Made by a program: the position numbers and the translations under genes
In this document: positions 7,693-16,134 of the stretch, one piece after another
Layout of the letters: each line of letters begins with the position of its first letter
Position numbering within the stretch: position 1 is the stretch's first letter
Assembly: GCA_002069755.1 (NCBI GenBank)
Contig: MWBX01000012.1
Span: forward strand, 1-32,384
DNA length: 32,384 nt
Reading direction: 5' to 3'
Origin: Parcubacteria group bacterium ADurb.Bin247
GTDB taxonomy: Bacteria > Patescibacteriota > Minisyncoccia > Minisyncoccales > CSSED10-335
Notes under the pieces: generated by a model
The model's database searches: none
What the model saw: only the letters and a program-made list of their open reading frames with translations
What the model was told of the DNA's origin: nothing

Positions 7693-8724
7693 ATGAAAAA
7701 AAACATTAAACAATTACGCACATTTAAACAATTCACTCTCCAAGACCGTATAGAGATTGAAATTAATTACCGCAATGGGATAAGTATCCGAGGTATTGCC
7801 AAAAAAATCAGGCGAGATCCTGGATCAGTCAGCCGAGAAATCGATGGGCGACCTTCTCGAGGAGTTGGTAAATATCAAGCATATATAGTTCACGGGAAAG
7901 CCTTAAAAAAACGACTAGGCAAAAAATCAGAACGACTAAAAAATGAATTAATACGGTCATACGTTTCCGAAAAGTTGAAAATTGGCTGGTCCCCTGAGCA
8001 AATTTCTCTACGTTTACCAATCGACCATTCTGGTAACAACATATCTCACGAGGCCATCTATCAATTTATCTATACTCAAATACAAAGAGGTGGAAACGGG
8101 AAAGTAAAAAGGGGCTGCGAAGATCTACGACCATATCTTGCTCGCCGCAACACCAGGAGACAAAGAAAGGGATTTAGACAATCACGGAAAGCGGAGAGAC
8201 CAATATTACCTTCAATTGAAGATAGACCGGTTGTCGTGGCTAAAAGAGCACGCATTGGAGATTGGGAAGATGATACTATAGTATCAAGACAAAGCAATGA
8301 AAGACTTAAAACTATTAATGAAAGATTTTCAGGGGTTGTCTTGATTGGAAAAATGAAAGATGGTACCATCAGTGAATCTAATAGGGTGGTTGAAGAACGA
8401 TTGAGTAACATCCCTGGACATATTCGTAAAACACTTACACGAGACAGGGGCACGGAAAATTTAGGATGGCAGGAACTTGAGAAACGTCTGGAAATTTCTT
8501 GTTACTTTGCTAGAGCATATTGTTCACAAGATCGCGGATCCAATGAAAACATTAACGGACTTATCCGAAGATTCTTTCCCAAAAAAACTGACTTTGCAAA
8601 AATATCTGAAGAAGATATACGCCATGTCGAGTATCTACTTAATTCACGCCCACGCAAACGTCACGGTGGTAAAACTCCCTTAGAGGTATTAAGAGAACAC
8701 ACAGGTGTTGCAATTACTTATTGA
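7693..8724 (+). CDS. IS30-family DDE transposase
   Basis: 343 aa. N-terminal helix-turn-helix (residues 11-52, LQDRIEIEINYRNGISIRGIAKKIRR region) typical of IS30 proteins, followed by an RNase-H-fold integrase core. The catalytic triad is visible as WEDD (D194), TRDRGTE (D251) and SNENING (E285), and the C-terminal segment YLNSRPRKRHGGKTPLEVL is diagnostic. Full length and intact, so the element may still be active. Its codon use is less AT-rich than the flanking genes, consistent with recent acquisition. The stop lies in the right inverted repeat. Confidence 0.95.
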   Translation: MKKNIKQLRTFKQFTLQDRIEIEINYRNGISIRGIAKKIRRDPGSVSREIDGRPSRGVGKYQAYIVHGKALKKRLGKKSERLKNELIRSYVSEKLKIGWSPEQISLRLPIDHSGNNISHEAIYQFIYTQIQRGGNGKVKRGCEDLRPYLARRNTRRQRKGFRQSRKAERPILPSIEDRPVVVAKRARIGDWEDDTIVSRQSNERLKTINERFSGVVLIGKMKDGTISESNRVVEERLSNIPGHIRKTLTRDRGTENLGWQELEKRLEISCYFARAYCSQDRGSNENINGLIRRFFPKKTDFAKISEEDIRHVEYLLNSRPRKRHGGKTPLEVLREHTGVAITY

Positions 8725-8725
8725 A
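8700..8725 (+). repeat. IS30 right inverted repeat
   Basis: CACAGGTGTTGCAATT followed by ACTTATTGAA, the inverted partner of 7654-7679. The transposase TGA (8722-8724) is inside it. The rnhA stop begins 2 bp beyond it. Confidence 0.85.
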
Positions 8726-8726
8726 T

Positions 8727-9161
8727 TCAGCTCTTCTTATTCCTCTCATCTAGAGCCTCATTAGCTAACCGATCAGCTTCTTTGTTTTTCTCTCTAGGAA
8801 TTGCCTTAAATACAACTTTGGCAAAATCTATCTTTAAATTCCAGACTTGTAAAAACAATTCTTGTATTTTAGGATTCATAATTTTATACTCCCCTTTCAT
8901 CTGCTTTACTAATAGCTCTGAATCGCTTCTTAATTCTATCTCAGTACTGGCAGCCAACTTCTTACCAAAAACTGAACTAAACTTTTTAAGAGCAAATATG
9001 ACAGCTAAATATTCTGCTTCGTTGTTAGTAACACTGTCTCCCAAATATTCACTATACCTTTTAATAATTTCTTCTTTTTCGTTACAAAAGACAACCCCAA
9101 TAGAACCAACTCCTGGATTACCACGAGAAGCCCCATCAGTATATATTATTACTTTTTTCAT
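8727..9161 (-). CDS. Ribonuclease HI family protein
   Basis: 144 aa. Four acidic catalytic positions are visible: D9 in YTDGASRGNPG, E48 in TNNEAEY, D80 in LRSDSELL and D130 in KEADRLAN. These define RNase HI, which cuts RNA in RNA-DNA hybrids such as primers and R-loops. It resembles the short archaeal/Gram-positive RNase HI type without the basic protrusion. The start overlaps the upstream phosphoesterase stop by ATGA. The IS30 element begins 2 bp beyond its stop, so the native last residues or stop may have been altered by the insertion. Confidence 0.92.
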   Translation of the reverse strand: MKKVIIYTDGASRGNPGVGSIGVVFCNEKEEIIKRYSEYLGDSVTNNEAEYLAVIFALKKFSSVFGKKLAASTEIELRSDSELLVKQMKGEYKIMNPKIQELFLQVWNLKIDFAKVVFKAIPREKNKEADRLANEALDERNKKS

Positions 9162-10312
9162 TTCTTTTTAAAATATTTAATCAATCTTGATTCAAACTCA
9201 TCAATATTTTTATTAGCCAAATTAAAACCAGCAGCTGGAGGATGTCCTCCATAAGTTAAAAGAATGTCTGAACTTTTACTCATTGCTAAAACAGCATTGA
9301 GCTTAGCTGGAACTCTAACTGCTCCCCGACTACTCTTAATCCCTTTTTTATAAAGAAATACAGGTTTTTTATATTTGTTTTCTATCTTTGATGCGGCCGA
9401 GCCTAATAAATTAATTTTCCAATCTGGACTACCAAAAAATATAATTGGTGAGTCTAGATTAGCTGACTTTTCTACCTTATCTATCATTTTTAAAACTCTT
9501 CTTTGCTTCTCTTTATTCTTTTTAACTAAACGACTAACAATCTTTTCTGCTTTTTTAATATCATCAGCAACCAAAAAATTATATATCTCAATTTTATGAT
9601 TTTTAATTCCGCTAGAACCTAAAATTGAATTAATTCTCTGAACTACATCTCTTTCTTGGGCACATTTAGAAACCAAACCGCTTTTCCAAAAAAACTTTAA
9701 CCCTGGTCTTTTATTTTGTTTTAAATACTCTAAACCACGATCAATAATCATTTTATTATCCTTCTCTTGTTTCATCATATCAGCTATTGTCGCTAATGCC
9801 GCCAAAGTCAAAAAGTCTTTTTCTTTTTTAACAAACTTAGAGCCTAACATCTCTCTACAAAGATAAAAAGCAATCCCAGCATTAGCTAAATCTTTAAAAG
9901 GATATTTGTCACCTTTTTGCTTAGGACAAACTATGATATCAGCCAAAGGCAAATCTTTATGAGGTTGATGATGATCAGCAATAATTAAATCAATTTTTAA
10001 TTTTTTAGCTAATTGAGCTTCTTCAAGATTAGCAATTCCACAATCAAGAACAACTAAAAGAACATTTGATTTTTTGGCTTTTTGCTTTATCAACCTCAGT
10101 GCTTTAGCGTTTATTCCATAACCTTCTATTTCACGATCAGGGAAATATACCATAAAAACTTTGCCACCCAATAATTCAATAGTATCTTTTAACAAAACAA
10201 CCGATACGGTTCCATCTAAATCCGCATCGCCATAGAGAACAATCTTTTCTTTATTTTCAATTGCACTCTTAATTCTTTGTGCGGCCAATTCAATGTTTTT
10301 AATCTTGGTCAT
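9158..10312 (-). CDS. DHH-family phosphoesterase, RecJ-like exonuclease
   Basis: 384 aa. DHH domain motifs: DADLDGTVSVVLL (DxDxDG), a middle DCGIAN, and the name motif IIADHHQPHKDLP. The C-terminal DHHA1 domain carries the substrate-binding GGHPPAAGF. RecJ-like proteins degrade single-stranded DNA 5' to 3' in repair and recombination. This protein is shorter than the usual 550-600 aa RecJ and lacks the long C-terminal OB region, so a nanoRNase or general DHH nuclease role is also possible. It overlaps the pgk end by 14 nt and rnhA by 4 nt; the RNase H neighbour fits a nucleic-acid processing role. Confidence 0.85.
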   Translation of the reverse strand: MTKIKNIELAAQRIKSAIENKEKIVLYGDADLDGTVSVVLLKDTIELLGGKVFMVYFPDREIEGYGINAKALRLIKQKAKKSNVLLVVLDCGIANLEEAQLAKKLKIDLIIADHHQPHKDLPLADIIVCPKQKGDKYPFKDLANAGIAFYLCREMLGSKFVKKEKDFLTLAALATIADMMKQEKDNKMIIDRGLEYLKQNKRPGLKFFWKSGLVSKCAQERDVVQRINSILGSSGIKNHKIEIYNFLVADDIKKAEKIVSRLVKKNKEKQRRVLKMIDKVEKSANLDSPIIFFGSPDWKINLLGSAASKIENKYKKPVFLYKKGIKSSRGAVRVPAKLNAVLAMSKSSDILLTYGGHPPAAGFNLANKNIDEFESRLIKYFKKK

Positions 10313-11414
10313 AATATTTTAATGCTTTCAACCCAGGTAATTCTTTATTAGCCAAGAAATCAAGCATTGCCCCTCCTCCAGTAGATATGTGATCCACTTT
10401 CTTCTTAATATTAAATTTAGTAATTGCAACACCCGTATCTCCGCCTCCAATAACCTTAAAGGCTTTGTTATTTCTGGCAATAGCTAGAGCAATTTCCTTA
10501 GTGCCAAGCTCAAACTCTTTTTTTTCAAAAAACCCCAATGGGCCAGCCCAAACAATCATACTTGCCTCAGCTATTATATCAGAATATATTTTTATTGTCT
10601 CAGGACCAATATCATAAATTTCTTCTTCATTTTTAACAACCCCTGGTGCATCAATTTTGTTTAAGGAACCTTCACTATTAGATAGTTTAACATCTATGGG
10701 TAAATGAAGTTTAGTTGAAGTTAAGTCAATTGTCTCAATTTCTGAAACAACATCTTCTTTGGGCCATGGCTTGTTAACTGAGATACCTTTGACAACAAGA
10801 ATATCGTTAGCAACTTTCCCACCAAGTAATATGTGATCTGCTTTTTCCAAAAAAGCCTTAATAACTTTTACCTTAGAAGGAACTTTAGCTCCTCCGATTA
10901 TTACAACCAGTGGTTTCCATGGATTATCTTTAACCCTAGACAACACTTTGATTTCTTTTTCAAACAAAAAACCAACACAACTAGGCATTAATAATGGTGT
11001 TTTGGCAACTGATGCATGGGCTCGGTGAGAAACAGAAAAAGCCTCATTGATGTAAATATCGGCCATAGAAGCTAACTTTTGAGCAAAAACATCATCATTT
11101 TCTACCTCGCCTTCAAAACTTCTAACATTTTCTAGAATAGATACATCACCATTAACGATATTATCCTTTACCAAATTAACTTTTCTCTGAAGAATATCTT
11201 CTAATAACGGAATAATTAATTTAACACTATTTTTAATATGAGTAACTAATAACACTCTGCCACCTTGATCTAAAACATAATTAATTGTTGGAATTGATTC
11301 TCTAATTCTAAAATCATCAGCTATTTCTCCCAAATCATTAAAAGGAACATTAAAATCACATCTAATTAAGGCAACTTTACCTAAGAAATCTATATCTCTA
11401 ATTGTCTTTATCAT
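10299..11414 (-). CDS. pgk: Phosphoglycerate kinase
   Basis: 371 aa, somewhat short for a family usually near 390-410. Transfers phosphate between 1,3-bisphosphoglycerate and ADP in glycolysis. Visible motifs: RCDFNVPF, DDFRIRESIPTI, LENVR, YINEAFSVSHRAHAS, the nucleotide-side GGAKVPSKV, and GPLGFFEKKEF with GGGDTGVAI and STGGGA. The usual S-H-L-G-R-P segment is replaced by T-H-I-K-N-S with a shortened following loop, so an arginine that normally contacts 3-phosphoglycerate is missing. The rest of the active site looks intact. It overlaps the upstream ATPase by 17 nt and the downstream DHH gene by 14 nt. Confidence 0.95.
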   Translation of the reverse strand: MIKTIRDIDFLGKVALIRCDFNVPFNDLGEIADDFRIRESIPTINYVLDQGGRVLLVTHIKNSVKLIIPLLEDILQRKVNLVKDNIVNGDVSILENVRSFEGEVENDDVFAQKLASMADIYINEAFSVSHRAHASVAKTPLLMPSCVGFLFEKEIKVLSRVKDNPWKPLVVIIGGAKVPSKVKVIKAFLEKADHILLGGKVANDILVVKGISVNKPWPKEDVVSEIETIDLTSTKLHLPIDVKLSNSEGSLNKIDAPGVVKNEEEIYDIGPETIKIYSDIIAEASMIVWAGPLGFFEKKEFELGTKEIALAIARNNKAFKVIGGGDTGVAITKFNIKKKVDHISTGGGAMLDFLANKELPGLKALKYYDQD

Positions 11415-12939
11415 TTCTTTTAATCTTATCTAGAGAGTTTTTTAAAACATCTCTTAATTTATTAATTTCAACTGACTTTTTAGGTTTTTCTTCTTGTTTT
11501 TTTAAAGAAGAAAAAAGTATTGGCTTTTTTTCTATCTCTAAAGGTTTTTTCTTACGACAAGTTTTGCAATATATTTCTCTACCTGGTTGAGGCTCAAAAA
11601 CAACTTTGGTCTTCTTGCCACAAATTGAACAAACTGCATCGTATAATTTCTGAGGAGGTTCTTCAGGCTTAAAAGAATTAAACCATTGTTGAATCTTTCT
11701 TTCTACTTCTTCTTTTGAATTACCATATTTTTCCCTAGAAACACGAATTATTTTCTCTTTATTGTCTTCATGTTCAATTCCTATTGGTGGGAGCGATTCT
11801 GCTGAAAAAGGATTACTAGTAATTCCATCTATCATCAACTTAACATAATAGTTGTATTTCGGCAAATTAACCAAATCATTGGCAGTAAACTCGGGACTAA
11901 ACTCTTTTTCCAAAAACTCAGCATCTGATGGACCAACTCTAAAAGATATTAATGTGCCAACATTACCAAAAACAGCATCCCTAACAGTTTCTTCCATTTG
12001 AGCAATATATTGATGACCAAGGATTAATGCTAACCGATACTTTCTCGCCTCGGATAGTATTGTTACGAAAGAGCTTGTGGCAAAGTTTTGAAATTCATCA
12101 ACATATAGAAAGAAGTCTTTTCTGTCCTCTTCCGGTAAAGAAACTCTAGACATAGCAGCTAATTGAATCCTTGTGATTAATAATGACCCAAGTAACTTTG
12201 AATTATCTTCACCAATTCTTCCTTTAGAAAGATTCATAATGAATATCTTCTCTCCGTTCATAATGTCTTGAATATCTATTGTAGACTTTACTTGGCCAAC
12301 AATGTTTCTAATTAACGGGTTGGATATAAATTGACCTACTTTATTTTGTATTGCCGCTGTAGCCTCTGATTCATATTGTTTACTATATTGAGCATATTCG
12401 TTAGTCCAAAAAGCTTTAACTATTGGATCAGTCACTTTATCTACTACTTTCTCTCTAAATTCTGGATCAGCAAACATACGATTAATTCCTAAAAGAGTCG
12501 CATTAGGATATTCAAGTAAAGCTAAAACAGCATTATTTAAAATATACTCCATTCTAGCTGACCAAACATCGGGCCATATTTTTTTGAAAACACCCATCAA
12601 ACCAGAAGAAACTAAATAACGATGAACCGGATCAACACTTTCCATTACATTAAAAGCTATTGGATGAGATAAATCCGCTGGATTAAAATATACAACATCA
12701 TTAATTCTCTCAGGTGGAACAAAGCTGAGTATTTTTTCAGCAGCTTCACCATGAGGATCAATAAAACCCATACCATGCCCAAGACGAATATCTTGTACTG
12801 CTTTGTTTTCCATTAAAGATGTTTTCCCTACACCAGTCTTACCAATTATGTAAACATGTCTTCTCCGATCGTCTGTTTTAATTCCAAACTTTTTTCGCTT
12901 ATTTCTAAATGTTGTTTCTCCAAAAAATATAATACTCAT
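11398..12939 (-). CDS. TraG/VirD4-like P-loop ATPase with zinc ribbon
   Basis: 513 aa. Walker A GKTGVGKTS is at residues 33-41, FIDPHGEA follows near 59-66, Walker B YVDEFQNF is near 279-286 and GHQYIAQM is at about 308-315. This is the HerA/TraG/VirD4 hexameric motor family that pumps DNA or protein through membranes. The C-terminus has a four-cysteine zinc ribbon (C437, C440, C458, C461) and a Lys-rich tail. No transmembrane anchor is present. The adjacent upstream gene encodes a Trp-rich membrane protein 2 nt away, a likely membrane partner. Candidate roles are type IV secretion, DNA uptake or pilus-linked transfer; the substrate cannot be read from sequence. Confidence 0.8.
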   Translation of the reverse strand: MSIIFFGETTFRNKRKKFGIKTDDRRRHVYIIGKTGVGKTSLMENKAVQDIRLGHGMGFIDPHGEAAEKILSFVPPERINDVVYFNPADLSHPIAFNVMESVDPVHRYLVSSGLMGVFKKIWPDVWSARMEYILNNAVLALLEYPNATLLGINRMFADPEFREKVVDKVTDPIVKAFWTNEYAQYSKQYESEATAAIQNKVGQFISNPLIRNIVGQVKSTIDIQDIMNGEKIFIMNLSKGRIGEDNSKLLGSLLITRIQLAAMSRVSLPEEDRKDFFLYVDEFQNFATSSFVTILSEARKYRLALILGHQYIAQMEETVRDAVFGNVGTLISFRVGPSDAEFLEKEFSPEFTANDLVNLPKYNYYVKLMIDGITSNPFSAESLPPIGIEHEDNKEKIIRVSREKYGNSKEEVERKIQQWFNSFKPEEPPQKLYDAVCSICGKKTKVVFEPQPGREIYCKTCRKKKPLEIEKKPILFSSLKKQEEKPKKSVEINKLRDVLKNSLDKIKRNDKDN

Positions 12940-12941
12940 AA

Positions 12942-14264
12942 TTATTCTTCAACCGGCAACTCTAAAGGGGCTTCACCCTTCTTAGCCTCTACTCTTGGAA
13001 TCATAGATGCTGGGGTTAAAACTTTAGATGGGAAATGATATATTGTTGCCAATTCTTCAGCATTTAAAACAAATGTGCCACCAGGGAGTGGAAAGAAAAA
13101 AGGCAATCTTTCAATGTATCTTCTAAATATCAATCTTTTTTTTAAATGAAGCCTTCTCTCGGGAAACCAAAAAGGATCATACCACTTTTTTCTAACCTTA
13201 GGAATTGTTTTCCCATCAGGAATAGGAGCATTGGCATGTTTAGTATTAAAATTGGTGAAATAGCTCATTGGAAGCCTAAGATTAGATTTTACCATAACAT
13301 CTTTTTTAGCAAGATAAATATACCTAATCCCAACTTCAAAACCAACTTTGTCCATTTTTCTTTCAATTGCAGCAACAGTTTCTTTCTCAACTTCAGTGAG
13401 ACGCATTTCAGGCGGAAGAAGTCCTTCATCTTTAGTTTCTTGTTTTTTTCCAAAACCAAAAAAGACATCTATTATTTCTTGATATAATGGTTTTGGCTTT
13501 GAAGGCATCTTTCTAGACAAAAGCTGGTTTTTTATCTTCTTACCTTCTTCAATCCAAGGAATTTCAGAAAATATTGGTGTAGCTCGAATTTGAACCCAAA
13601 CTTGCTCTCCTTTCTTTAAAAAACTCATTCCTTCTAACAATGAAGTAATTGGATCTATTCTTTTTTCTTCTTTAGATTCCCGTTCGGTTTCAAAATCATG
13701 ATATGTTTTGATAGGATAACAATTTGCTTTGGCAAGCTTAAAATCTGTCCCCCATAAATCCCATTTACTATTAGGTATATCCTGAGGAACTTTTTTGGTA
13801 TAATCTTCTACTTCAAATACTTCAGCTTCAGGAAATTGAGCATATATATGAGTTTCTACCATACCCAATGCTGATTTAGGACAACGTATAAGAAAATGAG
13901 GAACTCCATCTATGGCAACTATTTCAAAAGAATAAGAAAGGAGAGACTGACCATCCCACCATTTTTCTATCCAATTTGGTTCAGCCCATATTTGCCATAA
14001 ACCAGTAAAAACCAACTCCATTGCTCTCATCGGCTTAAGATTTTCTTTCGGTATCTTAATCTCTAATAATATTGTTTTTTGTTTAGCTTCCCAAAGATAA
14101 TTTCTCCACCAAAGCCAGAAGTATAAAAAATGCTTCCATAAAAGAAAAGGCAGTGGTAACCACCACCATGCCAAAATGAATTGCCAAAAAATAACTAGTC
14201 CGGGTTTTGCGGCAATTAAAAGACCATTAATTTGAATTAAGATCTCAGCCCAATTAATTTCCAT
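12942..14264 (-). CDS. Membrane-anchored protein paired with TraG-like ATPase
   Basis: 440 aa, family not recognised by name. Residues about 20-56 form a very Trp-rich hydrophobic segment (FWQFILAWWWLPLPF, then YFWLWWRNYLW) with probably one or two helices. The remaining 380 residues are soluble, mixed alpha/beta and presumably cytoplasmic. The stop is 2 nt before the ATPase start, so the two are co-translated. Type IV secretion coupling proteins normally carry their own N-terminal membrane helices; here those are absent from the ATPase, and this protein may supply the membrane anchor. That is inference from layout. Confidence 0.6.
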   Translation of the reverse strand: MEINWAEILIQINGLLIAAKPGLVIFWQFILAWWWLPLPFLLWKHFLYFWLWWRNYLWEAKQKTILLEIKIPKENLKPMRAMELVFTGLWQIWAEPNWIEKWWDGQSLLSYSFEIVAIDGVPHFLIRCPKSALGMVETHIYAQFPEAEVFEVEDYTKKVPQDIPNSKWDLWGTDFKLAKANCYPIKTYHDFETERESKEEKRIDPITSLLEGMSFLKKGEQVWVQIRATPIFSEIPWIEEGKKIKNQLLSRKMPSKPKPLYQEIIDVFFGFGKKQETKDEGLLPPEMRLTEVEKETVAAIERKMDKVGFEVGIRYIYLAKKDVMVKSNLRLPMSYFTNFNTKHANAPIPDGKTIPKVRKKWYDPFWFPERRLHLKKRLIFRRYIERLPFFFPLPGGTFVLNAEELATIYHFPSKVLTPASMIPRVEAKKGEAPLELPVEE

Positions 14265-14275
14265 TAAATTTTAAA

Positions 14276-15250
14276 TTATTTCGCTAAATATTTACCATCC
14301 GAAGTCCTTTCAAAGTAATCCTTGTTGCACAAATTCTGAATAATAGTATTCTTTTTAACTATTCTTTTCTCTAAAACTCGAGTAATTATTTCTTCTTTGG
14401 TCATTGGCTTACCCTCTATTAAAAGAATCTTTTTAATAACATCTTTAACATCTCCTGGTTCATAACCCCATTCTTTTAGAGCATATATCCCTCGTCCAAC
14501 CAATACAAATCTTTCATCTTTAATTAGTTCGTTATGAACAGTTTGCTCGCTATGATTACCTAACAATTTTGCAATTTCTCTAAAATGTAAAGCCTTTCCC
14601 TTTTTTCTTAATAATAAATATGCCTTATCTTTAGTACCTCGTGGATTAATTTCGGGCCAATTCTTAAAACCAATAACCCCATCTGGAGTTAAATGAATCT
14701 TTTTAGAAAGATCTAAATAAGAATTTACTTTTTTGCTCGCCTTAACAGGAGCAATATTTATACAATGCTCAATTTTTATTGGTTTTCTGCTTTCTGATAA
14801 TATTTGATGTATTCTCTTAATAGTTTCTTGAGCATTATTAAAACTATTTTGGTCAATAGCCCAAAAAGAATAAATATCTTTACTTTCTGAAGATCTATAA
14901 AAAGAATTATTAAGCGATAATAAAAATGATATATAATTATAATCCTCTAATTTACCCAAAGACTTAATGTATTCGTCTTCTTTTTTAATTCCCCCAAAAG
15001 ATATCATCTGCTCTCTAAAAACATCAAAAACAGGTTGATATTCTTCTTCAGCTCCCCTTTGCATTTTTTTAATAGCATCTTGCTCAATTTGACGAACCCT
15101 TTCTCTAGTAATACCATAGTCTACACCAATAGCCTCTAATGACTCTTTCTTGCTTTCTTGATTAAGACCAAAACGACGAGATATAATATCCCTTGTTCTG
15201 TCGGGCAATTTACTAACAATATTTGTTGAAATTTGTCGGTAATCAAACAT
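14276..15250 (-). CDS. Sigma-region-4 plus HARE-HTH DNA-binding protein
   Basis: 324 aa. Residues 12-64 (LPDRTRDIISRRFGL...SLEAIGV...ITRERVRQIEQDAIKKM) match sigma-70 region 4.2, the -35 recognition helix-turn-helix. No region 2 or 3 is present, so it cannot act as an ordinary sigma factor. Residues 204-262 (KAYLLLRKKGKALHFREIAKLLG ... GRGIYALKEWG) look like a HARE-HTH winged helix of the kind found in the delta subunit of Firmicute RNA polymerase, and 266-324 look like a second winged helix. It is probably a transcription factor or polymerase accessory protein. The stop lies 11 nt before the membrane-protein gene; the start lies 2 nt after the secF stop. Confidence 0.75.
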   Translation of the reverse strand: MFDYRQISTNIVSKLPDRTRDIISRRFGLNQESKKESLEAIGVDYGITRERVRQIEQDAIKKMQRGAEEEYQPVFDVFREQMISFGGIKKEDEYIKSLGKLEDYNYISFLLSLNNSFYRSSESKDIYSFWAIDQNSFNNAQETIKRIHQILSESRKPIKIEHCINIAPVKASKKVNSYLDLSKKIHLTPDGVIGFKNWPEINPRGTKDKAYLLLRKKGKALHFREIAKLLGNHSEQTVHNELIKDERFVLVGRGIYALKEWGYEPGDVKDVIKKILLIEGKPMTKEEIITRVLEKRIVKKNTIIQNLCNKDYFERTSDGKYLAK

Positions 15251-15252
15251 AA

Positions 15253-16134
15253 TTATTTTTTATTATTAAACCAAGTTACCAAAAGTGGTCCAGCCAAAAA
15301 TATTGAAGAATAGGTACCTACAGATATACCCAATATCATAGCAAAAACAAACCAACGAATTGTTTCTCCGCCTAGAACAAATATTGCAATTAAAACAAAC
15401 AATGTTGTAGCTGATGTGTTAATCGATCTTTCTAACGTTTCATTTAAACTTTTATTAACAATATCAGGAAATACAAGACGAGGGTTTTTAGCAATGTTTT
15501 CTCTTATTCGGTCAAAAACAACTACAGTATCGTTAATTGAATAACCAAGCACAGTTAAAAGAGCAACCGCTATCGGAACACTAAACTGTATTCCGTATAA
15601 ATATCCCATAATTGAAAAAGCCCCTAAAACTATCAAAACATCGTGAAAGAATCCAATCCCAGCTGCAACCATACCGTACTGCCACGATCTTATATTCTTA
15701 CTCCCCATATTTCTAAAGGTTAACGCAATGTATAATACGATAGCCAGGGATGCTAAAATAATACTAATAACTGATTTATTTTTTAATTCTTCTCCTATGG
15801 TTGGACCAATTGATTCAAAGTATTTTTCTGTCGCGCCGCTCAAAGAATCTTTTAACAAAATATATTTATCTTGTGATATATTAGGCATTCTTAGCACAAA
15901 ACCATTTTCTCCAATTGATTGTATAGTAACATCGTTTAGACCAATACCAGAAAGTGTTGATCTTAATTCAGAAACACTAGGAACATCTTCACTATATTCT
16001 ATTTCCATCATACTCCCTCCAGTAAATTCTATTCCAAAGTTAACTCCAAAAAACACAAGAGAAAACAAGCTTGCTAAAATTAATATAGAAGAAATTCCAT
16101 AATATATTCTTTTGTATTTAATAAAATTTATCAT
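15253..16134 (-). CDS. secF: Protein-export membrane protein SecF
   Basis: 293 aa with six membrane segments and an external P1-like domain. Family motifs: FGVNFGIEFTGGSMMEIEYS after the first helix and the transmembrane signature YSINDTVVVFDRIREN. With SecD it uses the proton gradient to complete and release translocated proteins on the outer side. ATG 16134 overlaps the secD stop as ATGA; an in-frame ATG 18 nt further upstream lies inside secD and is less likely. Confidence 0.95.
   Translation of the reverse strand: MINFIKYKRIYYGISSILILASLFSLVFFGVNFGIEFTGGSMMEIEYSEDVPSVSELRSTLSGIGLNDVTIQSIGENGFVLRMPNISQDKYILLKDSLSGATEKYFESIGPTIGEELKNKSVISIILASLAIVLYIALTFRNMGSKNIRSWQYGMVAAGIGFFHDVLIVLGAFSIMGYLYGIQFSVPIAVALLTVLGYSINDTVVVFDRIRENIAKNPRLVFPDIVNKSLNETLERSINTSATTLFVLIAIFVLGGETIRWFVFAMILGISVGTYSSIFLAGPLLVTWFNNKK

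Larger units (their letters stand above)
7654..8725 (+). mobile_element. IS30-family insertion sequence
   Basis: A roughly 1.07-kb element with one transposase gene and imperfect 26-bp terminal inverted repeats (22/26 matches). It lies between the rnpB promoter and the 3' end of rnhA and is the only plus-strand gene in a minus-strand region. The right repeat contains the transposase stop codon. I could not see a clean 2-3 bp target duplication, so the exact outer ends may be off by a few bases. Confidence 0.85.

Noticed and set aside
7490-7696. Plus-strand frame of 68 codons
   Set aside because: Lies mostly inside the antisense of RNase P RNA and the IS30 left end; no protein-like features.
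8076-8453. 125-codon minus-strand frame inside IS30
   Set aside because: Antisense shadow of the transposase core; no RBS or known motif.
8782-9171. 129-codon plus-strand frame opposite rnhA
   Set aside because: Antisense shadow of a gene with clear catalytic motifs; Leu/Ser-rich composition typical of antisense frames in AT-rich DNA.
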